The notes: generated by a model from the letters alone, not told the origin. A stretch of DNA of 64,000 bases from Oxalobacteraceae bacterium (GCA_021768485.1 JAIZVZ010000006.1:1-64000), one strand, 5' to 3'. Shown: positions 26,601 to 37,050, numbered from the stretch's first letter. Program-made: numbers and translations.

Positions 26601-26998
26601 TGGCCGAGCGCGGCGGCGTGCTCGGCGCGATGGAGACCGGCTACCAGCGCGGCAAGATCCAGGAAGAGTCGATGTTGTACGAGCAGCGCAAGCACGACGG
26701 TTCGCTGCCCATTGTCGGCGTCAACATGTTCCGCCAGCCGCCGCAGGCCGAGGTGGCGCAGGATATTGCGCTGGCGCGTTCCAGCGATGCCGAAAAGCAA
26801 TCGCAATTGCGGCGCCTGGCCGATTTCCAGGCGCGCCATGCGCAACAGGCGCCGGCCGCGCTGGCGGCCTTGCAACAGGCGGCCATTGCCAACGATAATG
26901 TGTTCGCCCAGCTGATGGCTGCCGTGCGCGTCTGTTCCCTGGGGCAGATCACGAACGCGCTGTTCGAGGTGGGCGGACAGTACCGGCGCAATATGTAG
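23645..26998 (+). CDS. icmF: Fused isobutyryl-CoA mutase IcmF
   Basis: The 1117-residue protein has the IcmF order: N-terminal B12-binding domain (ASLFDGHDASINIMRRIL; FGGGGGVIV), MeaI-like G-protein chaperone domain (Walker A TGTGGAGKSS at ~205-217), linker, then a large acyl-CoA mutase TIM-barrel domain. In the substrate pocket, Phe609 (YTAGVF) and Gln766 (DQGQNTCIF) appear to occupy the positions where methylmalonyl-CoA mutase has Tyr and Arg, favouring isobutyryl- or pivalyl-CoA over methylmalonyl-CoA. This alignment was done by eye. It needs adenosylcobalamin and GTP. AAAGGA before the ATG sets the start; a TTG further upstream has no such support. Confidence 0.93.
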   Translation: MPDTAQDRVKTVNKIRFVTAASLFDGHDASINIMRRILQACGVEVIHLGHNRSADEIVSCALQEDVQGIAISSYQGGHLEYFKYIIDLLRERGGAHIKVFGGGGGVIVADEIEQLQAYGVARIFSPQDGQRMGLVGMIESMVLACDIDLASHAPATLAPLMSGPMPARQRPLAQMITALENGAAAPALQRELASRAAGLRVPTLGITGTGGAGKSSLTDELVRRLRLDYGDTLEIAVISIDPSRRKSGGALLGDRIRMNAIGPWGGAADSPVFMRSLATREAGSEISKALPQAIAACKVAGFDLIIIETSGIGQGDAAIVTEVDCSMYVMTPEFGAASQLEKIDMLDFADFVAINKSDRKGALDAWRDVAKQYQRNHQLWQLALAHMPVYGTQASHFNDDGVTALYFGLRPALQARGLKAGPGKLAPAASAAGAGRQAIVPPARSRYLAEIADTVRGYHRQVARQSALARERQQLQEAQRMLLASSGDAAVADAVAAIATAADADAPAASVASAARALESLAAARERQLDAACLALLAGWPALQAAYGGEQQVLEVRGRTIRTTLFHTTLSGSRVPKVALPRYRDHGEILRYLMLENVPGAFPYTAGVFSFKRENEDPTRMFAGEGDAFRTNRRFKLVSAGMAAKRLSTAFDSVTLYGADPALRPDIYGKIGNAGVSIATLDDMQALYDGFDLCDPATSVSMTINGPAPAILAMFMNTAIDQRLQQWRHEHGREPGEQEAQAIRKWVLENVRGTVQADILKEDQGQNTCIFSTEFSLRVMGDIQQYFIDHAVRNFYSVSISGYHIAEAGANPISQLAFTLANGFTFVEAYLARGMRIDDFAANLSFFFSNGMDPEYTVLGRVARRLWAVALRERYGAAERSQKLKYHIQTSGRSLHAQEVDFNDIRTTLQALIAIYDNCNSLHTNAFDEAITTPTDDSVRRALAIQLIINREWGLAKNENPNQGAFIIDELTDLVEEAVLQEFERLAERGGVLGAMETGYQRGKIQEESMLYEQRKHDGSLPIVGVNMFRQPPQAEVAQDIALARSSDAEKQSQLRRLADFQARHAQQAPAALAALQQAAIANDNVFAQLMAAVRVCSLGQITNALFEVGGQYRRNM

Positions 26999-27049
26999 CC
27001 GCGGCGCGCAGCGATGCGCGCCCTTGCCAATATTTTATTCGGAGCATTC

Positions 27050-27517
27050 ATGACAGAGTGGCAGTGGACTTCATTTCAGGCGATGGGGGTGGAGGCGTTA
27101 TATGCGATGCTGGCCTTGCGCAGTGCCGTATTCGTGGTTGAGCAGCAGTGTATTTATCAGGATATCGACGGCCTGGACCGGCAGGCGCTGCATCTGCTCG
27201 GCTGGCAAACGAGCGCCGGCGTACCGCAGCTGGTCGCTTGCGTGCGTCTGCTGGCGCCGGGCGTGCGTTATCGCGAGCCGTCGCTGGGGCGCGTCGTCTG
27301 CGCCTCCGAGGTGCGCGGCCACGGTGTCGGCCGGGAATTGATGCGGCAGGCGCTGGCGCATGCGCGCCGCTTCTATCCGCGGCAAGCGATCCGCATTTCG
27401 GCGCAATGCTATCTGGAACGGTTTTATGCCGAACTCGGCTTTCTGGCGGTCGGCGAGGCCTATGATGAAGACGGCATCCCGCACCGCGAGATGCTGTTGC
27501 CGCCAGCCGCCGAGTGA
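27050..27517 (+). CDS. ElaA-like GNAT acetyltransferase
   Basis: The 155-residue protein matches ElaA-type GNAT proteins in length and blocks: LYAMLALRSAVFVVEQQCIY, YQDIDGLDRQALHLLGW, and the acetyl-CoA pyrophosphate loop GRVVCASEVRGHGVGRELM, followed by a helix and YAELGFLAVGEAYDEDGIPH. The substrate of ElaA is not established. GGAG lies before the ATG. It follows icmF by 51 bp on the same strand and may be co-transcribed, but a functional link is not evident. Confidence 0.88.
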   Translation: MTEWQWTSFQAMGVEALYAMLALRSAVFVVEQQCIYQDIDGLDRQALHLLGWQTSAGVPQLVACVRLLAPGVRYREPSLGRVVCASEVRGHGVGRELMRQALAHARRFYPRQAIRISAQCYLERFYAELGFLAVGEAYDEDGIPHREMLLPPAAE

Positions 27518-27677
27518 GCCGCCGGCGCCCGCTGGCGATGTCAAGCGGGCATTTGCCCGGGTGTACAAAGACGCAACATTTCCATTGAGCCAACATATTC
27601 AGTTTCAACGATAATGGGGGCAGGCGCCGTGGCAAGCCTGCTGCGGTTGGGCGCAAACTGAATGGGAATGCACGACT

Positions 27678-29147
27678 ATGGATTATAAGAATACGATGCG
27701 GCGGACGGCGTTGTGGACCGCGCTGCTGGCGGGCAGCGCCGCCTTGAGCTGTGCCGCCGCGCAGGCAGAGGCGCCGGCAGCGGCGCCGAGCGTGGCCGTC
27801 GAGGCGGCCACGCTGGCGAAAATCCGCGAGGCGGCGCTGCAAAGCGACTGGGCCTATCAGCGCCTGGCCGACCTGACCGATCTGATCGGTCCGCGCCTGT
27901 CGGGCTCGCCCGGCGCGGCGGCCGCCGTCAAGCAGGTTGCGGACGCCATGCAGAAAGCTGGCGCCGAGGTTTCGCTGCAAGCGGTCAAGGTGCCGCACTG
28001 GGTGCGCGGCCAGGAAACGGCGCAGCTGGTCGACTATCCGGGACGTCCTGCCGGCCTGAGCCAGCGCGTGGTCCTGACCGCCCTCGGCGGCTCCGGCGCG
28101 ACGCCGGCCGCCGGCCTGACCGCGCCGGTGCTGGTGGTCCACAGCATGGAGGAATTGGCGGCCCGCGCAGCCGAGGTCAAGGGCCGCATCGTGCTGTTCG
28201 ACGTCGCCTATGACCAAAACCTGGCCGATGCCGGCATGTCCGGCGCCGCCTATGGCCAGGCTGGCCTGTACCGCTTTGCCGGACCGCTGGCGGCGGCCAG
28301 ATTGGGGGCGGTGGCGGCGCTCGTGCGCTCGGTCGGCGGCGCCGATTTCCGCATCCCGCATACCGGCGCGACGCATTTTTCCGACGGCCTGCAAATACCG
28401 GCGGCGGCCGTGACGGCCGAGGATGCCATGCTGATGACGCGCCTCGATGCGCGCGGGCCGATCAAGCTGCATCTGACATTGACGCCGCAGACGCTGCCCG
28501 ACGCCGACAGTTTTAATGTCATCGCCGAAATTCGCGGCAGTGAAAAACCCGACGAGATCGTGATCGTTTCGGGCCATCTCGATTCCTGGGATCTGGCCAC
28601 CGGCGCGATCGACGACGGCGCCGGTCTGGTCGGCGCGCTGGGGGCGCTGGAAACCATCAAGCGCCTGCATCTGCAGCCGAAACGCACGATTCGCGTCATC
28701 GCCTGGATGAATGAAGAAAATGGCTCGCGCGGCGGCCAGACCTATACCGCCAACAACCGGGCGCTACTGGGGCGGCACTTTGCCGCGATCGAAAGCGATT
28801 CCGGCGCCGGCCGTCCGCTGGGCCTGCTGACCAGCATCGGAGCCGATGCGGTCGGCCTGTTCAAGCCGCTGCAGGCTGCCTTGCTGCCGCTGGGGGCGGC
28901 GGCGCTGACGCGCCGCGATGTGCTCGGCACCGGCGACTTGTCCGACATCGAGCGCGGCGGCGTGCCGATTTTCGAGCCGTTGCTCGATAACCGCACCTAT
29001 TTCAATTATCACCATACGCCGGCCGATACGCTCGACAAGGTGGTGCCCGACAATGTGCGCCGGCAGGTGGCGCTGATGGGCATGCTCAGCTGGTATCTGG
29101 CCAATATGCCCGAGCCGATCGGCCGCGCAGCCTCGCAAAAGCCGTAA
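27678..29147 (+). CDS. Exported M28-family metallopeptidase
   Basis: The 489-residue protein has a signal peptide (TALWTALLAGSAALSCAAAQAEA), an N-domain with a PA-like insertion (~110-260), and a M28 peptidase domain holding a co-catalytic zinc set: GHLDSWDLATGAIDDGAG, WMNEENGSRGG and YFNYHHTPADTLDK. It is probably a periplasmic or secreted aminopeptidase or carboxypeptidase Q-like enzyme. It stands alone and is followed by a strong bidirectional terminator. Confidence 0.9.
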   Translation: MDYKNTMRRTALWTALLAGSAALSCAAAQAEAPAAAPSVAVEAATLAKIREAALQSDWAYQRLADLTDLIGPRLSGSPGAAAAVKQVADAMQKAGAEVSLQAVKVPHWVRGQETAQLVDYPGRPAGLSQRVVLTALGGSGATPAAGLTAPVLVVHSMEELAARAAEVKGRIVLFDVAYDQNLADAGMSGAAYGQAGLYRFAGPLAAARLGAVAALVRSVGGADFRIPHTGATHFSDGLQIPAAAVTAEDAMLMTRLDARGPIKLHLTLTPQTLPDADSFNVIAEIRGSEKPDEIVIVSGHLDSWDLATGAIDDGAGLVGALGALETIKRLHLQPKRTIRVIAWMNEENGSRGGQTYTANNRALLGRHFAAIESDSGAGRPLGLLTSIGADAVGLFKPLQAALLPLGAAALTRRDVLGTGDLSDIERGGVPIFEPLLDNRTYFNYHHTPADTLDKVVPDNVRRQVALMGMLSWYLANMPEPIGRAASQKP

Positions 29148-29239
29148 GCGACGCCGGGCATTGTCACCAGCCTGCAGGCCTGGTGCCGCCGGGCGCCAGG
29201 CGGCAATGACAGCGCCATTGGGCGGGCGACGATTGAAAT

Positions 29240-29276
29240 AAAAAGGGCCTGTATCGCGCGATACCGGCCCTTTTTT
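29240..29276. terminator. Bidirectional intrinsic terminator
   Basis: A run of A (29240-29244) leads into GGGCC, then a 14 bp perfect palindrome (GTATCGC/GCGATAC), then GGCCC and a run of six T. One T/C mismatch interrupts the stem. With A before and T after, it can terminate both the M28 peptidase transcript and the convergent kup transcript. Confidence 0.9.
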
Positions 29277-29314
29277 CACGCTTGTCCGGTGTGCCGCCGG
29301 CGTTTTGCCCGGTT

Positions 29315-31204
29315 TTAGATTTCCACCTGCGTGCCCAGTTCGATCACGCGATTGGTCGGAATCTGATAGAAGTCGGCGGCGCCGCGGGCATTGCGCGACA
29401 TGGTCACGAACAGGTGCTCGCGCCAGCCGGCCATGCCGCCGCCGGGGGTTGAAATGACGGTCTGGCGGGCAATGAAGAACGAGGTCTCCATCATGTCGAA
29501 CGGCAGATCGTGCTGGGCGCACAAGTCGAGCACGCGCGGAATATTGGCTTCGTCCTTGAACCCGTAATAGACATTGAGCTGATAGCAGTGATGACCGAGG
29601 TCCTGGATCTGCACCTGTTCGGCCGGCGGCATCCACGGTTGTTCGGCGTAATGCACGGTCAGAAAGACCACGCGCTCATGCAAGACCTTGTTGTGCGACA
29701 GATTGTGCAGCAAGGCGTGCGGCACGCCGTCGCTTTCGCCGCGCAGGAAGACGGCCGTGCCGTAGACGCGCATGGGCGGGGCGACAAACAGCGATTGCAG
29801 GAAGTCTTCCAGCGGAATCGCATGTCTTTGCATGTGGTCGAATACCAGCTCGCGCCCGCGTTTCCAGGTCAGCATCACGGTAAACAGGATGATGCCCAGC
29901 AGGAGAGGGAACCAGCCGCCGTGCATCAGCTTGAGCGTGTTCGAGGAAAACAGCGCGAGGTCGATCGCCAGGAAGAAAAGGGTGGCGCCCCAGCACAGCG
30001 CGGCATTGTAGTGCCAGCGATAGCGCACCACGAAAAACGTCAGCAAGGTGGTCACCATCATCGTCGCGGTCACCGCGATGCCATAGGCCGCCGCCAGATT
30101 GTCGGATGAACCGAAGCCGACCACCGCCAGCAGGACCGCAATCAGCTGCACCCAGTTAATGGCGGGGATATAGATCTGGCCGATTTGCTGTTCCGAGGTG
30201 TGCTCGATTTTCATGCGCGGCAAAAAGCCCAGCGAGATGGCTTCCTTGACGATCGAAAAGGTGCCGGAAATCGTCGCCTGCGAGGCGATGACGGTGGCGA
30301 TCGTCGACAGCACGACCAGCGGATAGATGCTCCAGGCGCCGAGCTGCATGAAGAACGGATTCGAGACGGCGTTCGGATTGGCCAGCAGCAGCCCGCCCTG
30401 ACCGAGATAATTGAGGGCCAGCGAAGGAAACACGATCAGGAACCAGGCCGCGCGGATCGGCCGCTTGCCGAAATGGCCCATGTCGGCATACAGCGCTTCG
30501 GCGCCGGTGAACGCGAGCACCACGGCGCCCAGTGCGACAAAGCCGATAACGGGCTGGCTGACGAAAAAGACGATCGCATGCCAGGGATTGAGCGCGGCCA
30601 GAATGTGCGGCGCGCGCACGATATTGACCAGGCCCATGACGGCCAGCGTGGCGAACCAGACCAGCATGACCGGTCCGAACCAGCGGCCGATGCCGGCCGT
30701 GCCGTGCGACTGCACGGTATACAGGCCGATCAGGATCACCACGGTCAAGGGCACGATATAGGGCTGCAAATGCGGGGTGGCGACGCCGATGCCTTCGACC
30801 GCACTCAGTACCGAGACGGCCGGGGTGATGATGCCGTCGCCGAAAAACAGCGCCGTGCCAAAAATCCCCATCAGCATCAAGGGATAATGCCAGCGCGAGC
30901 TTTTCGAGATCGAACTGAGCGCCAGCGACATCAGGGCCATGATGCCGCCTTCGCCGCGGTTGTCGGCACGCAATACCAAGGTGACGTATTTGATGGAAAC
31001 GATGACGGTCAAGCCCCAGACGATCAGCGAAACAATACCGAACAGATTGACGGGATTTAATGCGATGCCGTGCTCTTTGTCAAAAACCGTCTTGAGCGTG
31101 TACAGCGGGCTGGTGCCGATATCGCCGTAGACGATGCCGATGGCGGCGATGGTCAGTGCCGCCAGGCCGCTTTTTTTAAGTTGCGATGTCAAGTTCAGAC
31201 TCAC
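29315..31204 (-). CDS. kup: Kup-family low-affinity potassium uptake protein
   Basis: The family hallmark IGIVYGDIGTSPLYTLK occurs near residue 25, followed by about 12 membrane helices (ALFFGDGIITPAVSVLSAVEG; FTGAEALYADMGHFG) and a cytoplasmic C-terminal domain of ~170 residues. Kup proteins import K+ with protons. A GTG start at 31204 (VSLNLTSQLKKSG) gives 629 residues, the usual family length, although no clear ribosome-binding site precedes it; the longer frame upstream is spacer. Confidence 0.92.
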   Translation of the reverse strand: MSLNLTSQLKKSGLAALTIAAIGIVYGDIGTSPLYTLKTVFDKEHGIALNPVNLFGIVSLIVWGLTVIVSIKYVTLVLRADNRGEGGIMALMSLALSSISKSSRWHYPLMLMGIFGTALFFGDGIITPAVSVLSAVEGIGVATPHLQPYIVPLTVVILIGLYTVQSHGTAGIGRWFGPVMLVWFATLAVMGLVNIVRAPHILAALNPWHAIVFFVSQPVIGFVALGAVVLAFTGAEALYADMGHFGKRPIRAAWFLIVFPSLALNYLGQGGLLLANPNAVSNPFFMQLGAWSIYPLVVLSTIATVIASQATISGTFSIVKEAISLGFLPRMKIEHTSEQQIGQIYIPAINWVQLIAVLLAVVGFGSSDNLAAAYGIAVTATMMVTTLLTFFVVRYRWHYNAALCWGATLFFLAIDLALFSSNTLKLMHGGWFPLLLGIILFTVMLTWKRGRELVFDHMQRHAIPLEDFLQSLFVAPPMRVYGTAVFLRGESDGVPHALLHNLSHNKVLHERVVFLTVHYAEQPWMPPAEQVQIQDLGHHCYQLNVYYGFKDEANIPRVLDLCAQHDLPFDMMETSFFIARQTVISTPGGGMAGWREHLFVTMSRNARGAADFYQIPTNRVIELGTQVEI

Positions 31205-31581
31205 ATGTTGTTTTGGAGTAATACATGATCGGACCGGGATTGTCACAACCCAAGTATAGTGCCCGTCTTGACAGGATAGCCATCGAGCCGGCAAAGAGCG
31301 GTATTGTAGCGCGTCTGGCTGCCGCAAAGCGAATGAGCGTTGCGCGCACCACGCACGGCTGGCGCGTCAATCGGCTTTCGCGTGCGCTTGAGGCCAAACT
31401 CAGGCCAAACTCAGGCCAAACTCAGGCCGCTTCCGCCATGCGCTCGGCCACCTGCACCAATCACGCAATTTGGCGCGATTATTCCATATGCGTGATAATG
31501 ACGCTAGGCAAGGATACATGCTACGCGCTAACGCCGGTCTGTTCACGGTCTGGCTCTTCACTCACTTTTCCCTTTATTGTT
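31205..31581. other. Divergent kup-rarD intergenic region
   Basis: This 377 bp spacer must hold promoters for both flanking genes. Apart from the 11 bp tandem repeat listed separately I see no gene, terminator or clear operator. Open frames through it are extensions of rarD without protein-like content. Confidence 0.45.
31391..31428. repeat. 11 bp tandem repeat, 3.5 copies
   Basis: Three exact copies of AGGCCAAACTC at 31391, 31402 and 31413 are followed by a partial AGGCC. They lie 150 bp upstream of rarD in noncoding sequence. No function is evident; slippage could vary the copy number. Confidence 0.9.
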
Positions 31582-32493
31582 ATGTCCATCGGTATTTTGT
31601 ATGCCTCGCTCGCTTTTTTGTGCTGGGGTTTTTTCCCTTTGTATTTCAAGCTCTTGCAAGAGGTGCCCGCGGTCGAAATCCTGACCCACCGCATGGTGTG
31701 GTCGCTGATTTTTCTGGGCCTGGTGCTGACGGTGCGCCGCCAGTGGGCCTGGCTGGGTCAGGTGTTGCGCCAGCCGCGCATGCTGGCCGGTTTCAGCGCC
31801 AGCGCCTTGTTGCTTTCATCCAACTGGTTTGTCTATATCTGGGCCGTCAATAATGAAAGAATGGTCGATGCCAGCCTTGGTTACTTCATCAATCCTTTGG
31901 TCAACGTCATGCTCGGCTATCTGGTGTTAAAGGAAAGAATGCGCGCCGGTCAATGGCTGGCGATCGCCCTGGCCGCCGCCGGCGTCGCCTGGCTCGGCTG
32001 GCACGCCGGCCAGGTGCCGTGGATTGCCCTGTTTCTGGCCGCTTCGTTCGGCACCTATGGCTTGCTGCGCAAGACCGCGCGCCTCGGCGCGCTCGAAGGC
32101 TTGTCGTTCGAAACGCTGCTGCTGTTTCCGGTGGCGTTTGTCTACTTTATCTGGCTTGCTTTTCAGCAACAAAACAGTTTTTTCACTGCCGCGCCGGCCA
32201 CCCAGTGGCTATTGGCGGCGGCCGGGCCGATTACCGCCATTCCCCTGCTGCTGTTTGCGGCCGGTGCGCGCCGGATTCCGCTGTCGGTATTGGGTATTTT
32301 GCAATATATCGGCCCGACCATTCAGCTCTTGCTGGGGGTCTTGATGTTCGGCGAACCGTTCGGCGGCGAGCGCATGATCGGTTTTGCCCTGATCTGGGCG
32401 GCGCTGGCCATGTATTCGGCCGAAGGGCTTGTGCGGGCGCGCTTGCTGGCGGCCGAGGCGCGGCGTTCTGGCGGCGCTGCATGCCAGGAATAA
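31582..32493 (+). CDS. rarD: RarD-type EamA transporter
   Basis: The 303-residue protein has ten hydrophobic segments and begins MSIGILYASLAFLCWGFFPL, followed by EILTHRMVWSLIFL and NWFVYIWAVNNERMVDASLGYFINP, which are diagnostic of RarD. The family is annotated from a chloramphenicol-sensitivity phenotype in Pseudomonas and belongs to the drug/metabolite transporter superfamily. Its substrate is unknown. The start is the ATG just before the first helix. Confidence 0.9.
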   Translation: MSIGILYASLAFLCWGFFPLYFKLLQEVPAVEILTHRMVWSLIFLGLVLTVRRQWAWLGQVLRQPRMLAGFSASALLLSSNWFVYIWAVNNERMVDASLGYFINPLVNVMLGYLVLKERMRAGQWLAIALAAAGVAWLGWHAGQVPWIALFLAASFGTYGLLRKTARLGALEGLSFETLLLFPVAFVYFIWLAFQQQNSFFTAAPATQWLLAAAGPITAIPLLLFAAGARRIPLSVLGILQYIGPTIQLLLGVLMFGEPFGGERMIGFALIWAALAMYSAEGLVRARLLAAEARRSGGAACQE

Positions 32494-32603
32494 ACACGAT
32501 CTGACAGGCCGCGCCTGCCGCCGTGGGACGGCGCGCCGGCACTGGCTGCGCGGGCCGTTCTGGCGTATCCTAGCAGGCTTTCGTCCCCTACTATAAAGAG
32601 ACA

Positions 32604-34271
<1,668 letters not shown>

Positions 34272-34284
34272 ATGGATTGGCTGG

Positions 34285-34304
34285 GGCGGCCGCTATCGGC
34301 CGCC
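34285..34304. terminator. GC hairpin between convergent ettA and ansB
   Basis: GGCGGCCG and CGGCCGCC form a perfect 8 bp stem with the 4-base loop CTAT in the 46 bp convergent spacer. No U-tract follows on either strand, so it may stabilise 3' ends rather than terminate on its own. Confidence 0.4.
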
Positions 34305-34317
34305 TCCGCCAGAGCCG

Positions 34318-35394
34318 TCAATAGGTGTAAAACATTCTCTGAATTTCTTTGGTATCGGCCGTCCTGGTCAGCGCCAGCATCAGCAAGATGCGCGCCTTTT
34401 GCGCATTGAGCGTATCGGCCACCACGAAGTCGAGCTGGTCGTCGTCGGCTTCGCCGTTGCGGGCCACGATGCCCTGGCCGACGCGGCTGGCGCGCACGAT
34501 CAGAATGCCCTTTTTGCGCGCCTCGGTCAGTGCCGTCTTGAGCGGTGTCGCCAGGCTGCCGTCGCCGGTGCCGGCGTGGATGATGCCCTTGGCGCCGGCA
34601 TTTACAAAGGCGTCGAGCGCGATCCGGTTCATGTTGGCGTAGCCGTAGACGATGTCGACCTGCGGCAGCACGCTCAGGTTGGCGATGTCGAATTCGGTGT
34701 CGCGCGTGTGCTTGCGGGTCGAGCTGCGGTAAAAATAGGCGCGATTGCCCTGGATGTAGCCGAGCAGGCCGAGCTCGCTCGACTTGAAGGTGTCGAGCGT
34801 GGCGGTATTGGTCTTGCTGACGTCGCGCGCGGCGTTGATCTGGTCGTTCAGCACCACCAGCACCCCTTTGCCGTTGGCCTCGGGCGTTGCCGCCAACAGC
34901 ACCGCGTTATACAGATTGATCGGGCCGTCGGCCGAGATGGCCGTCGATGGCCGCATGGCGCCGACCAGCACCACCGGCTTGCTGCTCTTGACGACCAGAT
35001 CGAGAAAGTAAGCGGTCTCTTCCAGCGTATCGGTGCCGTGGGTAATGACGATGCCATCGACATCGGCGCGCTTGAGCAAGACGTTGACGCGCTTGGCCAG
35101 CTCCAGCCAGGCCGCGTTATTCATGTTTTCGCTGGCGATCTGCATCACTTGTTCGCCGCTGACCTGGGCCACCTTCTTGAGTTCGGGGACGGCGTCGATC
35201 AGGCGCTGCACGCCGACCGTGGCCGCGGTGTAGCCGACGGTGGTGGTGCTGTCAGCGCCCGAGCCGGCAATGGTGCCGCCGGTCGCCAGGATGACGATGT
35301 GCGGCTGCTTGGCGGCCGTGTCGGCATGCGCGAATGCGCTGCACAGCAACAGGCCCAGCACGATGAAAAGGGAAGACGGTTTATGCAGTCGCAT
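34318..35394 (-). CDS. ansB: Periplasmic type II L-asparaginase
   Basis: The 358-residue protein has a signal peptide (SLFIVLGLLLCSAFAHA) and both asparaginase threonine motifs: ILATGGTIAGSG (nucleophile Thr41) and VITHGTDTLEETAYFLDL. The catalytic Lys is in KPVVLVGAMRP. It hydrolyses asparagine to aspartate and ammonia in the periplasm. The ATG at 35394 has AGGA upstream; the longer frame adds residues before the signal peptide and is less likely. It converges with ettA. Confidence 0.93.
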   Translation of the reverse strand: MRLHKPSSLFIVLGLLLCSAFAHADTAAKQPHIVILATGGTIAGSGADSTTTVGYTAATVGVQRLIDAVPELKKVAQVSGEQVMQIASENMNNAAWLELAKRVNVLLKRADVDGIVITHGTDTLEETAYFLDLVVKSSKPVVLVGAMRPSTAISADGPINLYNAVLLAATPEANGKGVLVVLNDQINAARDVSKTNTATLDTFKSSELGLLGYIQGNRAYFYRSSTRKHTRDTEFDIANLSVLPQVDIVYGYANMNRIALDAFVNAGAKGIIHAGTGDGSLATPLKTALTEARKKGILIVRASRVGQGIVARNGEADDDQLDFVVADTLNAQKARILLMLALTRTADTKEIQRMFYTY

Positions 35395-35602
35395 GGCAAT
35401 CCTGTCGGTGGCGAGGTGGAGGAAAAATGGCAAAATGCCATTCTAAGCCATCCGCGCCACAAACAAAAACAACGCCGCGATCCAGGGAGACCGTCCTCTT
35501 GAATTCAAGCGGACGACTGGTTCGCAGCGTTGTCAGCCAACTGCGTTGGCTACACGAGCTTGCCGGACGAGTTTGCCGGGCGAGTGGGCCAGATACGCTT
35601 GT

Positions 35603-36190
35603 TTAGAAGCTGTACTTGGCGCCGACCGTCACCGCTGCTGCGCGGGTATTATCGGCGGCCATCTTGCCGAAGTTTTCATACTCGAGTGTCAGCGCGACTT
35701 TTTTGGTCAGCGCATATTCGGCACCGACGCCGAAATACAGACCGGTGGTTTTGGTCTTGCCGCTCAGGCTGGCGGCGGCGCCGCTGCCGTCGATGGTGTA
35801 GCGGTTTTCGCTGGCGCCGAGTTTGCCGTAGACCGAGATGTCATTGGTCACTGGCAGGGTCGCTTTGGCGGCGGCGTACAAGGCGCGCGATTTGGTTTCG
35901 ACGGCACCGGCGGTACCGTTTTGGGTATAGGCGTAATCGGCATTGCCGAGCCAGGCGTAGCCGCCTTCAACCGACCATGTCTTGTTGATATCGTAGCCGA
36001 TGGTCAGTTTCGGCTGCGCGGAGTAGCCTTTGCCGTCGACGGCGGTCGATGCCGCGCCCGGCGCCAGATAGGTCAGGTCGTAATGGGTGGTTGGTACCGC
36101 AACGCCGACATAGACGCCTTCGGCGTGTGCACCAACAGACATGGCAGCAGCAGCGCTGCTGAGCAGGGTGATCAGGACGATTTTTTTCAT
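35603..36190 (-). CDS. OmpA-like outer-membrane beta-barrel protein
   Basis: The 195-residue preprotein has a signal peptide (MKKIVLITLLSSAAAAMSVGAHA), about eight amphipathic strands (KLTIGYDINKTWSVEGGYAW; GLYFGVGAEYALTKKVALTLEYE) and ends in aromatic Phe (VGAKYSF), the recognition signal for barrel assembly. It lacks the OmpA peptidoglycan-binding domain, so it is a stand-alone barrel of the OmpA-N/OmpX size. A pore or adhesion role cannot be decided. It is monocistronic. An inverted repeat (GATCGC 36245-36250, GCGATC 36257-36262) sits upstream as a possible control site. Confidence 0.85.
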   Translation of the reverse strand: MKKIVLITLLSSAAAAMSVGAHAEGVYVGVAVPTTHYDLTYLAPGAASTAVDGKGYSAQPKLTIGYDINKTWSVEGGYAWLGNADYAYTQNGTAGAVETKSRALYAAAKATLPVTNDISVYGKLGASENRYTIDGSGAAASLSGKTKTTGLYFGVGAEYALTKKVALTLEYENFGKMAADNTRAAAVTVGAKYSF

Positions 36191-36435
36191 TTTGGTTCTC
36201 TCTTCTATAAATGGGACAACATCTCCCTCTACACGGTACGATCGGATCGCCTTAATGCGATCTGACTTAACACAGTGATCACGATATCAGCGCGTTCAAT
36301 TAAGTGCAGTGGGAAAACCGTAAATGGTGTTGCCAAATGTAAGTCGCAATTTCTTACAAAATAATGGCGATGCGTGCCGATGCCCGCCAGATAAGCCTCG
36401 GCGGCCATCGGGTGCGGGCAATTAATGGGAAAAAA

Positions 36436-37050
36436 TTAAGCCGGAAAAATCAGGCGAAAGGTCAGATTGACGCGCGCCGTGCAGCTGCGGCGCGTTCTGG
36501 CGATACCATGCCGCCAGTTTTTTTGCGTGTCGCCGCTCATCAGCAGCAGGCTGCCGTCGCCGAGCGCGATCTTGATGGGCGCTGCCGCTCCGCGTACTTT
36601 ATGCTTGAGTGTAAACATGCGCGGATGGCCGAAGCTGAGCGAGGCGATGGCCGGTTGCGGGCCGAGTTCGCGTTCGTCGTCGCTGTGCATGCCCATGCAG
36701 TCGTGCTGATCGCGGTAGTAGTTGAGCAGCACGCTGTTGAAGCTGCAGCCGGTGGCCGCTTCGACCTCGTTTTTCAATTGCAGCAGCAGCGGCGTCCATG
36801 CGAGTGGTGCCAGGCGCAGGCCGGAATAGCGGTATACGGCATCGGCATCGCCATACCAGGCCGACAGCCGCGGCTGCGGGTGCGATTTGCCAAACAAGAC
36901 GATGCGATCGTTGCGCCACGCGGTCTGCGCCAGCAGTTGCGCCAGGATGTGTTCGCGCGGCTGTGCGAGCGGCAGGCAGGCGCAGTAGGCCAGCTGGCCA
37001 TCGGGAATGGCCAGCGGCGACAGCGACGGCAGGTGCGCTGGATCAGGCAT
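36436..37050 (-). CDS. alkB: AlkB-family 2-oxoglutarate/Fe(II)-dependent dioxygenase
   Basis: The 204-residue protein has the iron-binding set HSDDE (His and Asp) and a distal His in NWRHGIART, plus the oxoglutarate-binding Arg region RVNLTFR at the C-terminus. NSVLLNYYRDQHDCMGMHSD is a strong AlkB-family block. It resembles the AlkB2/3-like subgroup and should repair alkylated bases by oxidative demethylation. No ada-type gene is adjacent. Confidence 0.9.
   Translation of the reverse strand: MPDPAHLPSLSPLAIPDGQLAYCACLPLAQPREHILAQLLAQTAWRNDRIVLFGKSHPQPRLSAWYGDADAVYRYSGLRLAPLAWTPLLLQLKNEVEAATGCSFNSVLLNYYRDQHDCMGMHSDDERELGPQPAIASLSFGHPRMFTLKHKVRGAAAPIKIALGDGSLLLMSGDTQKNWRHGIARTRRSCTARVNLTFRLIFPA

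Noticed and set aside
23645-26998. icmF considered as methylmalonyl-CoA mutase
   Set aside because: The B12 domain is N-terminal and a G-protein domain is fused in, which is the IcmF order, and the pocket residues appear to be Phe/Gln.
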